Assembly (NCBI GenBank): GCA_012799495.1 | Contig: JAAZLD010000168.1 | Coordinates: 1-8,730, forward strand | Source: Desulfitobacterium sp. | GTDB taxonomy: Bacteria > Bacillota > Desulfitobacteriia > Desulfitobacteriales > Desulfitobacteriaceae | Direction: 5' to 3' | Length of the DNA: 8,730 nt | Part shown: positions 1 to 5,838 of the stretch, piece by piece | How the letters are laid out: the number at the start of each line of letters is the position of its first letter | Position numbering within the stretch: the first letter of the stretch is position 1 | Translations under genes and position numbers: made by a program | Notes under the pieces: model-generated | Told to the model about the DNA's origin: nothing | What the model saw: the letters and a program-made list of their open reading frames with translations, nothing else | The model's database searches: none

Positions 1-610
1 AAAAACTCTTCACTTCTGGATAGCTTGCACTCATAAAAAAGGATGCCACTATAGACATCACCAAGACAACAAAAACTCCTGGTAAAGCTGAGATGAAATT
101 AAGCAATATTTTACTCCCAGCAATGGCCCAGCTTTGAACATTACTTACCAAACCTTCTGTAGCGTCTGTTAAAGCTATCTGGATTTGGGGATTTAATTGG
201 ATGAAGTTTTCTGCAGCATGGATCAAACTTCCAAATATGGCTAGGAAATATTCAGAGCTAGGCAAGGAAACGGATAATTCCGCAAGCTCAGTATAGAGGC
301 GGGCAATGATCAAAAACAAAATCCCACCAATACCTAAAATAACAATTATAAGTGCTAATAATGTGGCAATAGCTCTATGTACTTTTAAGGATTTTATGAA
401 TCGGCTTACCAGCGGTTCTAAGAGAAGTGCAATAAATATAGCAATAATAAAGGGTAAAAAAGCAGCAAATAATTGACTTACAACTTCACTGAAAACTGGT
501 AAGAACTCTTGAAAAAAAACAGTAACAACCTTTAAGAGAACTAAAGTAAAGGTTATAACCACTAGGCGGTTAATGTTTTGCCTTAGTTTTGGATCCCCTT
601 GGAGGTTCAC
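1..610 (-). CDS. AI-2E/YtvI-family membrane permease, N-terminal part (cut by window edge)
   Basis: About 203 N-terminal residues are visible; the 3' end lies outside the window. I translated this frame by hand. Hydrophobic segments lie at about residues 14-33, 46-66, 80-104 and 165-195. The stretch PFIIAIFIALLLEPLVSRFI (53-72), followed by a short basic loop and another long helix (80-104), is the N-terminal signature of the AI-2E transporter family (UPF0118). Members export small molecules or are sporulation membrane proteins of the YtvI type; the substrate cannot be told from sequence. The start chosen is a GTG at 610, because AGGGTGA lies 5 nt upstream. A GTG three codons earlier (619) is also in frame but abuts the ribosome binding site. 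The frame is closed upstream by the cdsA stop codon. The gap to cdsA is 33 nt without a terminator, so it is probably co-transcribed. Family confidence is good; the subfamily (YtvI or other) is open. Confidence 0.8.
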   Translation of the reverse strand, partial: MNLQGDPKLRQNINRLVVITFTLVLLKVVTVFFQEFLPVFSEVVSQLFAAFLPFIIAIFIALLLEPLVSRFIKSLKVHRAIATLLALIIVILGIGGILFLIIARLYTELAELSVSLPSSEYFLAIFGSLIHAAENFIQLNPQIQIALTDATEGLVSNVQSWAIAGSKILLNFISALPGVFVVLVMSIVASFFMSASYPEVKSF

Positions 611-615
611 CGCAC

Positions 616-622
616 TCACCCT
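616..622 (-). promoter_or_regulatory. Ribosome binding site of the AI-2E-family gene
   Basis: AGGGTGA on the minus strand lies 5 nt before the GTG at 610. It favours that start over the in-frame GTG at 619, which overlaps this site. Confidence 0.55.
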
Positions 623-643
623 TTCGGCATCATAATCTGATGT

Positions 644-1426
644 CTAGTGAAAAAACACGGACCAATAATACATAATAGGTATGACAAATAGCAAGCTATC
701 AAACCGATCCAATATTCCACCATGCCCTGGAATAAGATTCCCTGAATCTTTAATATTTACACTACGTTTTAAAGCAGACTCAAAAAGGTCTCCTATTTGG
801 CCACTACATCCGACGATTATACTAAGTACTAAATATGACCAAGGAGAAGTTTGACCGATGATCCTCCAGGCTAAAAGCCCAGTAAGAATGCAAAAGATCA
901 ACCCACCTATAGAACCTTCAATAGTTTTTTTAGGGCTTATTTGGGGTGCTAATAAATGTTTGCCCATAACTCTCCCTACAAGATATGCAAAAGTATCTGT
1001 TGCCCAGACCAAAAAAAAGGTTAATAAGGCCCAAGCTACTCCCCCATTAAATTCCCGTATTAAATATAAATGAGAAAACAGAACCACTGTATAAAGAGGG
1101 GCAAAACAATTATATCCTGCTTCTCGCAAGGTAACCTGAGGATACTGTAAAGCCATTTTGCCCATAGAGTACAGGAGCCAAACAATTAGTAGTGGTACCA
1201 TCCAACGGGTTTCTCCGCGAAAAATAAATCCTAGCCAGGCAATGGAGAAAAGGAAGGTACTATAATTCCAGGTTTGAAACCCCATTTTCTTCCCTATAAG
1301 CAAGGCCTCCCGTAATCCCAATAGGGATATGAAAGCCACTAAAATTGCGGTATATGGCCCTCCTAAATAGGTTAGTCCTAAAAGAATAGGAACAAAGACC
1401 ATCGCACTTAAAGTTCTAGTTAGCAT
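644..1426 (-). CDS. cdsA: Phosphatidate cytidylyltransferase (CDP-diglyceride synthase)
   Basis: This integral membrane enzyme makes CDP-diacylglycerol from phosphatidic acid and CTP, the branch point for phosphatidylglycerol, cardiolipin and other phospholipids. The 260-residue length is normal for the family. The protein is almost entirely hydrophobic helices. It carries the CDS signature near its C-terminus: S217, K220-R221, K226-D227 and PGHGGILDRFD at 233-243, whose acidic residues bind the catalytic metals. A second conserved block, ISPKKTIEGSIGG, lies at 163-175. The ATG start is preceded by AAGGAG with a 6-nt spacer. That ribosome binding site overlaps the stop codon of uppS, 10 nt upstream, so translation is likely coupled. 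The uppS-cdsA pairing is a conserved envelope-lipid module. Confidence 0.97.
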   Translation of the reverse strand: MLTRTLSAMVFVPILLGLTYLGGPYTAILVAFISLLGLREALLIGKKMGFQTWNYSTFLFSIAWLGFIFRGETRWMVPLLIVWLLYSMGKMALQYPQVTLREAGYNCFAPLYTVVLFSHLYLIREFNGGVAWALLTFFLVWATDTFAYLVGRVMGKHLLAPQISPKKTIEGSIGGLIFCILTGLLAWRIIGQTSPWSYLVLSIIVGCSGQIGDLFESALKRSVNIKDSGNLIPGHGGILDRFDSLLFVIPIMYYWSVFFH

Positions 1427-1436
1427 AAAAAACTCC

Positions 1437-2204
1437 TTATTGCTTATTCAATCCTCCAAAACGCCTATCTCGTTTTTGGTAATCAAGAATAGCTTCATAT
1501 AGTCTGTCCGGATTAAAATCTGGCCATAAGCAATCCATGACAAATATTTCTGTATAGGCGATTTGCCAAAGGAGGAAGTTACTTATGCGCATTTCCCCGG
1601 AAGTACGTATAAGTAGATCAGGATCAGGTAATCCAGATGTGAATAAGCTTTCGCTAATAATTTCATCGGTGATTTCATTAGGCTTAAGGTTCCCTTGAGC
1701 AATCCTTTCACCTATTTTGATCATAGCCTGACGAATTTCGGCCCTACCACCGTAATTAAGAGCTAGGTTTAAAATTAGTCCATCATTATTCTTTGTGTAA
1801 TCTATTGAGCGCCTAAGCTCTATCTGTGCTTCTTTAGGAAGCTGAATTAGATTTCCAATCATACGAATTTGAACATTGTTTTCATGAAGTTCTTTAAGTT
1901 CGCGTCTTAAATACTCTGTTAGCAAACTCATCAAAATATTTACTTCTTCTTTTGGCCTACTCCAGTTCTCTGTAGAAAAAGCATAAACTGTAAGGACTTT
2001 TACATCGAGATTAGAGCATGCCTTCACAATTTCCCGCAGTGCCTCTACTCCAGCTTTATGGCCTACTGAACGAGGCAAACCGCGTTTTTGAGCCCATCGA
2101 CCATTACCGTCCATGATGATCGCGATATGTCGTGGCAATGAATTTTTTTCGATCTGATTCAACTTTAAAACATTCTTCTCTTTTTTCCAAAGTTTATGCC
2201 ACAC
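1437..2204 (-). CDS. uppS: Undecaprenyl diphosphate synthase (cis-prenyltransferase)
   Basis: The enzyme condenses isopentenyl diphosphate units onto farnesyl diphosphate, giving the C55 lipid carrier for peptidoglycan and other wall polymers. From the GTG start the protein is 255 residues, the usual family length. Motifs, numbered from the GTG: HIAIIMDGNGRWA (26-38) with catalytic Asp32 and Arg36, His49, YAFSTENW (74-81) with Asn80, LNYGGRAEI (149-157), and PDLLIRTSGEMRISNFLLWQ (195-214) with Arg200 and Arg206, then Glu219. All key residues are present. The frame is open to an ATG at 2270, but the extra 22 residues match nothing in the family and are encoded by a perfect 9-bp hairpin. GGAGGT lies 6 nt before the GTG at 2204, so I prefer that start. 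cdsA follows after 10 nt. Confidence 0.95.
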   Translation of the reverse strand: MWHKLWKKEKNVLKLNQIEKNSLPRHIAIIMDGNGRWAQKRGLPRSVGHKAGVEALREIVKACSNLDVKVLTVYAFSTENWSRPKEEVNILMSLLTEYLRRELKELHENNVQIRMIGNLIQLPKEAQIELRRSIDYTKNNDGLILNLALNYGGRAEIRQAMIKIGERIAQGNLKPNEITDEIISESLFTSGLPDPDLLIRTSGEMRISNFLLWQIAYTEIFVMDCLWPDFNPDRLYEAILDYQKRDRRFGGLNKQ

Positions 2205-2210
2205 TTTTAC

Positions 2211-2216
2211 ACCTCC
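2211..2216 (-). promoter_or_regulatory. Ribosome binding site deciding the uppS GTG start
   Basis: GGAGGT on the minus strand, 6 nt before the GTG at 2204. The alternative ATG pair at 2270/2267 has no Shine-Dalgarno sequence: the bases before it are the frr stop codon and an AT-rich stretch. Confidence 0.75.
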
Positions 2217-2222
2217 AAAGGG

Positions 2223-2234
2223 CTCTTGCAAGAG
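2223..2234. repeat. Perfect 12-bp palindrome upstream of uppS
   Basis: CTCTTGCAAGAG reads the same on both strands. It sits between the frr-uppS hairpin and the uppS ribosome binding site. In RNA it could form only a 4-bp stem with a TGCA loop, so it may equally be a protein site or chance. Confidence 0.4.
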
Positions 2235-2240
2235 GGTAAA

Positions 2241-2265
2241 GACCCCCTTAACCTTGAAGGGGGTC
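2241..2265 (-). terminator. Terminator-like hairpin between frr and uppS
   Basis: GACCCCCTT and AAGGGGGTC form a perfect 9-bp GC-rich stem with a 7-nt loop. It starts 9 nt after the frr stop codon and is followed on the minus strand by a short TTTA tract. The tail is weak for an intrinsic terminator, so partial termination or attenuation is more likely than a full stop. Because uppS has no visible promoter of its own, some read-through is expected. Confidence 0.55.
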
Positions 2266-2274
2266 ATCATCTAT

Positions 2275-2829
2275 TTATACTTCTATGATTTCTTTTTCTT
2301 TTGTATCCATTATACGATCGATTTCTTTGACGTATTTATCTGTCATTTTTTGCACATCATCTTGGGCCCGTTTTATTTCATCTTCTGATAATCCATCTTT
2401 TTCTAGTTTTTTAAGACTGTCATTTGTGTCACGTCTTATATTACGCACCGCTACCCGGGCTTCTTCAGCTTTTTTCTTGACAGTCTTGACAATTTCAGCC
2501 CTGCGATCTGCAGTAAGTTGGGGGATAATTAGGCGAATTACTGTTCCATCACTAGAGGGGTTTAATCCTAAGTCTGATTTCAAGATAGCTTTTTCAATCA
2601 AGGGCAAGCTTGATTTATCCCAGGGTTGAATCACTAGCATACGAGGTTCAGGTACTGAAATATTGGCCAGTTGATTGATTGGTGTTGGAGTTCCATAGTA
2701 CTCCACAGTGACTCTTTCTAAGATACCGGGGTTCGCTCTACCTGCCCGAATAGTAGTATACTCTCTTTTTAATGCTTCAACAGCTTTTTGCATTCTGTCT
2801 TCAGCATCTTTTATAAATTCAGAAGTCAT
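2275..2829 (-). CDS. frr: Ribosome recycling factor
   Basis: Together with EF-G, RRF splits post-termination 70S ribosomes so subunits can be reused. The 184-residue protein has the standard family length and two-domain layout. The three-helix bundle of domain I is built from about residues 1-29 and 105-184, and the beta-rich domain II spans about 31-104. Hallmarks are TTIRAGRANPGILE (25-38), the YYGTPTPINQLANISVPEPR block (44-63), QPWDK (68-72), and the helix with Arg129, Arg132 and Arg133, where Arg132 corresponds to a functionally important Arg of E. coli RRF. The C-terminal helix is strongly charged, as usual. The gene begins only 3 nt after the pyrH stop; its AGGGAGGG ribosome binding site lies inside the last codons of pyrH, indicating translational coupling. 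Confidence 0.98.
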   Translation of the reverse strand: MTSEFIKDAEDRMQKAVEALKREYTTIRAGRANPGILERVTVEYYGTPTPINQLANISVPEPRMLVIQPWDKSSLPLIEKAILKSDLGLNPSSDGTVIRLIIPQLTADRRAEIVKTVKKKAEEARVAVRNIRRDTNDSLKKLEKDGLSEDEIKRAQDDVQKMTDKYVKEIDRIMDTKEKEIIEV

Positions 2830-2832
2830 ATA

Positions 2833-3552
2833 TTATTCCCTCCCTACATAAGTACCTATAGATTCACCCATAATAGCTTTCAAGATATTACCATTTTGGT
2901 TCAGATCAAATACGATCAAAGGAATATTATTATCCATACATAATGATGTAGCAGTTGAGTCCATTACCCCTAATCCTTTACTTAAGACTTCCAAGTAAGT
3001 TAACTTGTGATATTTCTTAGCATCAGGGTTTTTTAAAGGATCGCTGTCATATACCCCATCTACTCGCTTGGCCATAAGTATAGCCTCGGCTTCGATCTCC
3101 GCTGCGCGAAGGGCTGCTGTGGTGTCTGTAGAGAAGTAGGGGTTACCTGTTCCCGCTGCAAAGATAACAATCCTTCCTTTTTCCAAATGGCGGATAGCCC
3201 GTCTACGGATATAAGGCTCGGCGACTTGCCTCATTTCAATAGCAGAAAGAACCCGGGTGGCCATGCCCTTTTTCTCTAGGGCATCCTGTAAAGCTAATGC
3301 ATTCATCACTGTAGCTAGCATACCCATATAATCAGCATTTGCTCGATCCATTCCTTGCTTGCTTCCCGCTATTCCCCTCCAGATATTCCCACCACCAACC
3401 ACAAGGGCTACTTCTACTCCAAGGTCACGGATTTCCGCAATTTGTTCAGCAACGGTGACAAGCATATCGTGAGAAATTCCGAATCCAAGATTACCGGCTA
3501 AGGCTTCCCCACTTAGCTTTAAGATAACCCGACGATAGCGTGGTGTTTCCAT
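2833..3552 (-). CDS. pyrH: Uridylate (UMP) kinase
   Basis: This cytosolic hexameric enzyme phosphorylates UMP to UDP with ATP, in pyrimidine nucleotide synthesis. It belongs to the amino-acid-kinase fold, not the eukaryotic-type NMP kinases. The 239-residue length is typical. Visible motifs are KLSGEAL (12-18, phosphate loop with Lys12), GGGNIWRG (53-60), Arg70 with DYMGMLATVMNALAL (74-88), RRAIRHLEKGR (118-127), the UMP-binding GTGNPYFSTDTTAALRA (134-150), and KRVDGVYDSDP (162-172) near the ATP site. The ATG has GGAGGT 6 nt upstream. The gene lies between tsf and frr, the conserved bacterial order, but a terminator-like hairpin separates it from tsf, so its level may differ from rpsB-tsf. 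PyrH in Gram-positive species is often allosterically controlled by GTP and UTP; that cannot be judged here. Confidence 0.98.
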   Translation of the reverse strand: METPRYRRVILKLSGEALAGNLGFGISHDMLVTVAEQIAEIRDLGVEVALVVGGGNIWRGIAGSKQGMDRANADYMGMLATVMNALALQDALEKKGMATRVLSAIEMRQVAEPYIRRRAIRHLEKGRIVIFAAGTGNPYFSTDTTAALRAAEIEAEAILMAKRVDGVYDSDPLKNPDAKKYHKLTYLEVLSKGLGVMDSTATSLCMDNNIPLIVFDLNQNGNILKAIMGESIGTYVGRE

Positions 3553-3627
3553 TGGTGAACCTCCAATACAATATTTCTACATGAGGAAAAAGAATCCTCT
3601 AAGTTATTCTAAAAGAAACCGGCTTTT

Positions 3628-3654
3628 AAAAAGAGAACACCGTAGTGTCCTCTT
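3628..3654 (-). terminator. UACG-capped terminator-like hairpin between tsf and pyrH
   Basis: On the minus strand AAGAGGACAC and GTGTTCTCTT pair over 10 bp (one G-U) around a TACG loop closed by C-G, the exceptionally stable UNCG tetraloop class. A run of five Ts follows directly (the last overlap the stem foot). It begins 9 nt after the tsf stop codon. This has the form of an intrinsic terminator; as no convincing pyrH promoter is visible, it probably terminates only part of the rpsB-tsf transcripts. Confidence 0.7.
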
Positions 3655-3663
3655 ATTATAACC

Positions 3664-4317
3664 TTAGCGGTTCATCTCTTTCATAACTTCCGCCGCGAAA
3701 TCATCCACACGTTTTTCAAGGCCTTCACCCATCTCATAACGAGTAAAGCGGCGAATTACGATGCGCTCCCCTATTTTAGCTGTTTTCTCCAGAATCAGGT
3801 CGTTGATAGTGACATCAGGATCTTTAACAAAAGCTTGCTCCATTAAGCAAACATCTTTATAGAATTTGGAAATACGTCCTTCAACCATTTTTTCAACGAT
3901 TTTTTCTGGTTTACCTTCGTTTAAAGCTTGAGCTCTAAGTATGTTCTTTTCGTGTTCCAATACTTCTTCTGGAATATCTTCAACTCTTAAGTATTGGGGG
4001 TTAGCTGCAGCAATGTGTAAGCAGATGTCGCGAACCAACTCTTTAAACTCGTCGGTTTTTGCCACAAAGTCTGTTTCACAGTTAACTTCCAATAGAACAC
4101 CAATACGTCCGCCACCGTGAATATATGCTTCTACAAGACCTTCAGCAGCGATACGTCCTTCTTTTTTGGCAGCAGCAGCAAGACCTTTTTCTCTCAACAA
4201 GTCAACGGCTTTATCAAGATCACCATTTACTTCTGTAAGTGCCTTTTTGCAATCCATCATTCCTGCTCCGGTACGCTCCCGGAGTTGTTTAACTAATGCA
4301 GCAGTGATTTGTGCCAT
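3664..4317 (-). CDS. tsf: Elongation factor Ts (short form)
   Basis: EF-Ts is the guanine-nucleotide exchange factor that releases GDP from EF-Tu. The N-terminal UBA-like domain covers about residues 1-50 (MAQITAALVKQLRERTGAGM, MDCKKAL). The core domain carries the EF-Tu-contacting TDFV (82-85) within VNCETDFVAKTDEF. The C-terminal part ends with AKIGERIVIRRFTRYEMGEG (180-199). At 217 residues it is clearly shorter than the roughly 280-295 residues of E. coli or Bacillus proteins and resembles the compact Thermus-type form with one core subdomain. The frame extends to an ATG at 4335, but that ATG lies upstream of the ribosome binding site. GGAGGG stands 6 nt before the ATG at 4317, and the protein then begins with the family-typical MAQIT. 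It follows rpsB after a 156-nt structured spacer. Confidence 0.97.
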   Translation of the reverse strand: MAQITAALVKQLRERTGAGMMDCKKALTEVNGDLDKAVDLLREKGLAAAAKKEGRIAAEGLVEAYIHGGGRIGVLLEVNCETDFVAKTDEFKELVRDICLHIAAANPQYLRVEDIPEEVLEHEKNILRAQALNEGKPEKIVEKMVEGRISKFYKDVCLMEQAFVKDPDVTINDLILEKTAKIGERIVIRRFTRYEMGEGLEKRVDDFAAEVMKEMNR

Positions 4318-4323
4318 CTTAAA

Positions 4324-4329
4324 CCCTCC
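4324..4329 (-). promoter_or_regulatory. Ribosome binding site deciding the tsf start
   Basis: GGAGGG with a 6-nt spacer (TTTAAG) before the ATG at 4317. The earlier in-frame ATG at 4335 would make the ribosome binding site part of the coding sequence and add six residues not seen in EF-Ts proteins. Confidence 0.85.
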
Positions 4330-4343
4330 AAACATATCCTATT

Positions 4344-4373
4344 TTTTTAGCTATAAAAATCTACAGCCAAAAA
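4344..4373 (-). other. AU-rich hairpin just upstream of tsf
   Basis: TTTTTGGCTGTAG and TTATAGCTAAAAA can pair over about 13 bp (with G-U pairs) around a 4-nt loop. It ends 14 nt before the tsf ribosome binding site. It has no U-tract after it on the transcribed strand, so it is not a normal terminator. It may protect the 5' end of a processed tsf mRNA or influence initiation. Confidence 0.5.
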
Positions 4374-4388
4374 CTTCCTTACATAAAT

Positions 4389-4440
4389 GGGGCAGGATGA
4401 GCATCCGGGAAGTCCTACTACCCCTTCTTCACCCTGCCCC
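4389..4440 (-). other. 12-bp GC-rich hairpin in the rpsB-tsf spacer
   Basis: GGGGCAGGGTGA and TCATCCTGCCCC form a 12-bp stem with one G-T pair. The 28-nt apical region may form a small inner GAAG/CTTC helix. It starts about 33 nt after the rpsB stop codon. The sequence after the stem is ATTTATG, not a U-tract, so it is more likely a transcript-stabilising, processing or attenuation element than a true terminator. Confidence 0.6.
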
Positions 4441-4473
4441 TCTAATTCATCTACTTACCCGTATGAGGAATTA

Positions 4474-5211
4474 TTATTCAGCAACTACTTCTTCGCCAAC
4501 TTCTTCAGCTTCTTCAGCTTCATCAAGGCTTCCTTGTTGCCCTTCAATAACAGCATCCGCAATACGAGATGTCAAGAGCTTCACCGCGCGAATTGCATCA
4601 TCATTTGCTGGGATTACCACATCAATTTCATCGGGATCACAGTTAGTATCGACGATACCGATGATGGGGATATTGAGACGACGAGCTTCAGCAACAGCAA
4701 TCCGCTCTTTACGAGGATCTACTATAAATACAGCATCAGGAAGTTTCTTCATGTTTTTAATTCCGCCTAAGAAGCGCTCTAGCTTCTCCATTTCATGACG
4801 AAGAGCAGCTACTTCTTTCTTGGGAAGAACATCAAAGACCCCTTCCTCTTCCATTGCTTCTAATTCATGAAGACGTTGAACACGCTTCTGAATAGTTTGG
4901 AAGTTAGTAAGCATCCCGCCTAGCCAACGTTCATTTACATAGTACATGCCACAGCGTTCCGCTTCTTCCTTTATGGATTCCTGAGCTTGTTTCTTGGTAC
5001 CAACAAACAAGATAGTACCGCCATCAGCTACTAAATTCCGCACGTAATTGTAGGCTTCTTCTACCTTACGAACAGTTTTTTGCAAGTCAATGATATAAAT
5101 ACCATTACGCTCAGTGAAAATGTAACGAGCCATTTTCGGATTCCAGCGACGAGTTTGATGACCGAAGTGAACACCGGCTTCTAGTAATTGCTTCATAGAA
5201 ATTACAGCCAT
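4474..5211 (-). CDS. rpsB: 30S ribosomal protein S2
   Basis: S2 binds late to the 30S subunit between head and body and is needed for S1 or mRNA docking functions near the platform. The 245-residue protein has the standard Rossmann-like fold with an inserted coiled coil. Visible family blocks are MKQLLEAGVHFGHQTRRWNPKM (from residue 6), GTKKQA (71-76), ERWLGGMLTNF (94-104), the helical hairpin at about 105-150, LPDAVFIVDPRKE (157-169), IPIIGIVDTNCDPD (181-194) and IPANDDAIRAVKLL (200-213). The tail after residue 227 is strongly acidic (DEAEEAEEVGEE), common in Gram-positive S2. The ATG has GGAGG with a 9-nt spacer. It heads the rpsB-tsf unit behind its own promoter and a structured leader. 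Confidence 0.99.
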   Translation of the reverse strand: MAVISMKQLLEAGVHFGHQTRRWNPKMARYIFTERNGIYIIDLQKTVRKVEEAYNYVRNLVADGGTILFVGTKKQAQESIKEEAERCGMYYVNERWLGGMLTNFQTIQKRVQRLHELEAMEEEGVFDVLPKKEVAALRHEMEKLERFLGGIKNMKKLPDAVFIVDPRKERIAVAEARRLNIPIIGIVDTNCDPDEIDVVIPANDDAIRAVKLLTSRIADAVIEGQQGSLDEAEEAEEVGEEVVAE

Positions 5212-5319
5212 TGTGTTGCACCTCCTTTCTAGTTTTTCCTCCGCAGGTTCATCTTACGATTCACCCTTAAAAAGGGACCCTGAATCGCAATCCCACTGCG
5301 TGTGTATTCTTTTCACACT
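5212..5319 (-). promoter_or_regulatory. Structured 5' leader of rpsB, possible autoregulatory r-protein leader
   Basis: From the inferred transcription start to the ATG there are about 107 nt. The strongest element is a 10-bp stem, TTGCGATTCA with TGAATCGTAA (5281-5290 and 5254-5263), then a 4-nt bulge GGGT and an inner CCCTT/AAGGG stem with a TTT loop (5264-5276). A GTGTG/CACAC hairpin lies at its 5' end (5314-5318 with 5300-5304). CGCAG at 5296-5300 can pair with CTGCG at 5242-5246, closing the large stem near the ribosome binding site. Leaders of r-protein genes often bind their own product; that this one binds S2 is inference. Confidence 0.5.
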
Positions 5320-5325
5320 GCGAAT

Positions 5326-5354
5326 AGAATATCATAATTGGAGATTCAATGCAA
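5326..5354 (-). promoter_or_regulatory. Sigma-A-type promoter of rpsB
   Basis: A -35 box TTGCAT (5349-5354), a 17-nt spacer and a -10 box TATTCT (5326-5331) preceded by TGA, which gives an extended -10 (TGN). Transcription would begin near 5319. The -35 box lies only 7 nt beyond the stop codon of the upstream 147-residue gene, and no terminator separates them, so read-through from the codY unit is also possible. Confidence 0.55.
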
Positions 5355-5361
5355 CAAAAAC

Positions 5362-5805
5362 TTAAATCAGTGAAAAGTTTGTCCGAATATTGTTTTCCCT
5401 TATAAACCCTTCTAAATCAGCCATCAATTCCGGAAAAGGAAAGTACAACTCATTAAGGTAATAATCTTGGGTTCTAGTTTTAATTTGAACCACTTCTTGA
5501 CCCTTTTTTGTAGATAGAAGATAAATTCTCCTTATTTCCTGGGGCTCAATAAAATGCTCACCACGTATAGTATGGAAAATGAGCTTATTATCCCTAATCC
5601 GAAAAGACTTCCTACTTCCATACACCCAGATGGCTATGATTCCTAAGGCAGTAAGAATATATAATCCTCGCAATAAATTAACTTCTAAACTGGAAATTTT
5701 TAAAATATAAGATATGAGCATGATCATAAGGGGAGCTATTATAAGATAAGAAGCTCCTGGGATTATCAAAGGTCTTAATTGATAGGAGTAAATTTGTTCT
5801 CTCAT
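5362..5805 (-). CDS. Unknown two-helix membrane protein with a probable PH-like domain
   Basis: I do not recognise a named gene. The 147-residue product has two hydrophobic segments, about residues 14-35 and 44-63, separated by a short loop (KISSLEVN). A soluble C-terminal part then alternates short beta-strand-like stretches (SFRIRDNKLIFHTI, EVVQIKTRTQDYYLNEL) and ends in an amphipathic helix (PELMADLEGFIREN). This pattern matches small membrane proteins with bacterial PH-like domains, but that is inference from form. No catalytic motif is seen. The positively charged SRKSFRIR after helix 2 suggests the C-terminal domain is cytosolic. The ATG has GGTGGAG with an 8-nt spacer. It begins 33 nt after codY with no terminator between, so it is probably co-transcribed with codY. 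Confidence 0.8.
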   Translation of the reverse strand: MREQIYSYQLRPLIIPGASYLIIAPLMIMLISYILKISSLEVNLLRGLYILTALGIIAIWVYGSRKSFRIRDNKLIFHTIRGEHFIEPQEIRRIYLLSTKKGQEVVQIKTRTQDYYLNELYFPFPELMADLEGFIRENNIRTNFSLI

Positions 5806-5838
5806 TAAATACTCTCCACCTTTGCTTTCCCGTGGATA

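Noticed and set aside
2285..2629. Plus-strand open frame opposite frr
   Set aside because: A shadow of the frr codon pattern, Ser/Phe-rich with no recognisable domain or start signal.
3553..3627. Promoter for pyrH (TAGAAT near 3605-3610 as -10 box)
   Set aside because: No acceptable -35 box at 16-18 nt; the match is no better than expected in AT-rich DNA.
4318..4335. ATG at 4335 as the tsf start
   Set aside because: The Shine-Dalgarno sequence lies downstream of it; the ATG at 4317 restores the typical MAQIT start.
4318..4343. Promoter for tsf with TAGGAT as -10 box
   Set aside because: The nearest TTGGCT is 23 nt upstream, too far for a sigma-A promoter.
4166..4798. Long open frames on the plus strand opposite tsf and rpsB (4166-4798, 4387-4770)
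   Set aside because: They are antisense to two certain genes, have low-complexity Ser-rich translations, match no family, and lack a ribosome binding site.
5212..5319. T-box riboswitch in the rpsB leader
   Set aside because: No terminator/antiterminator pair and no T-box core sequence; the gene class is also wrong.
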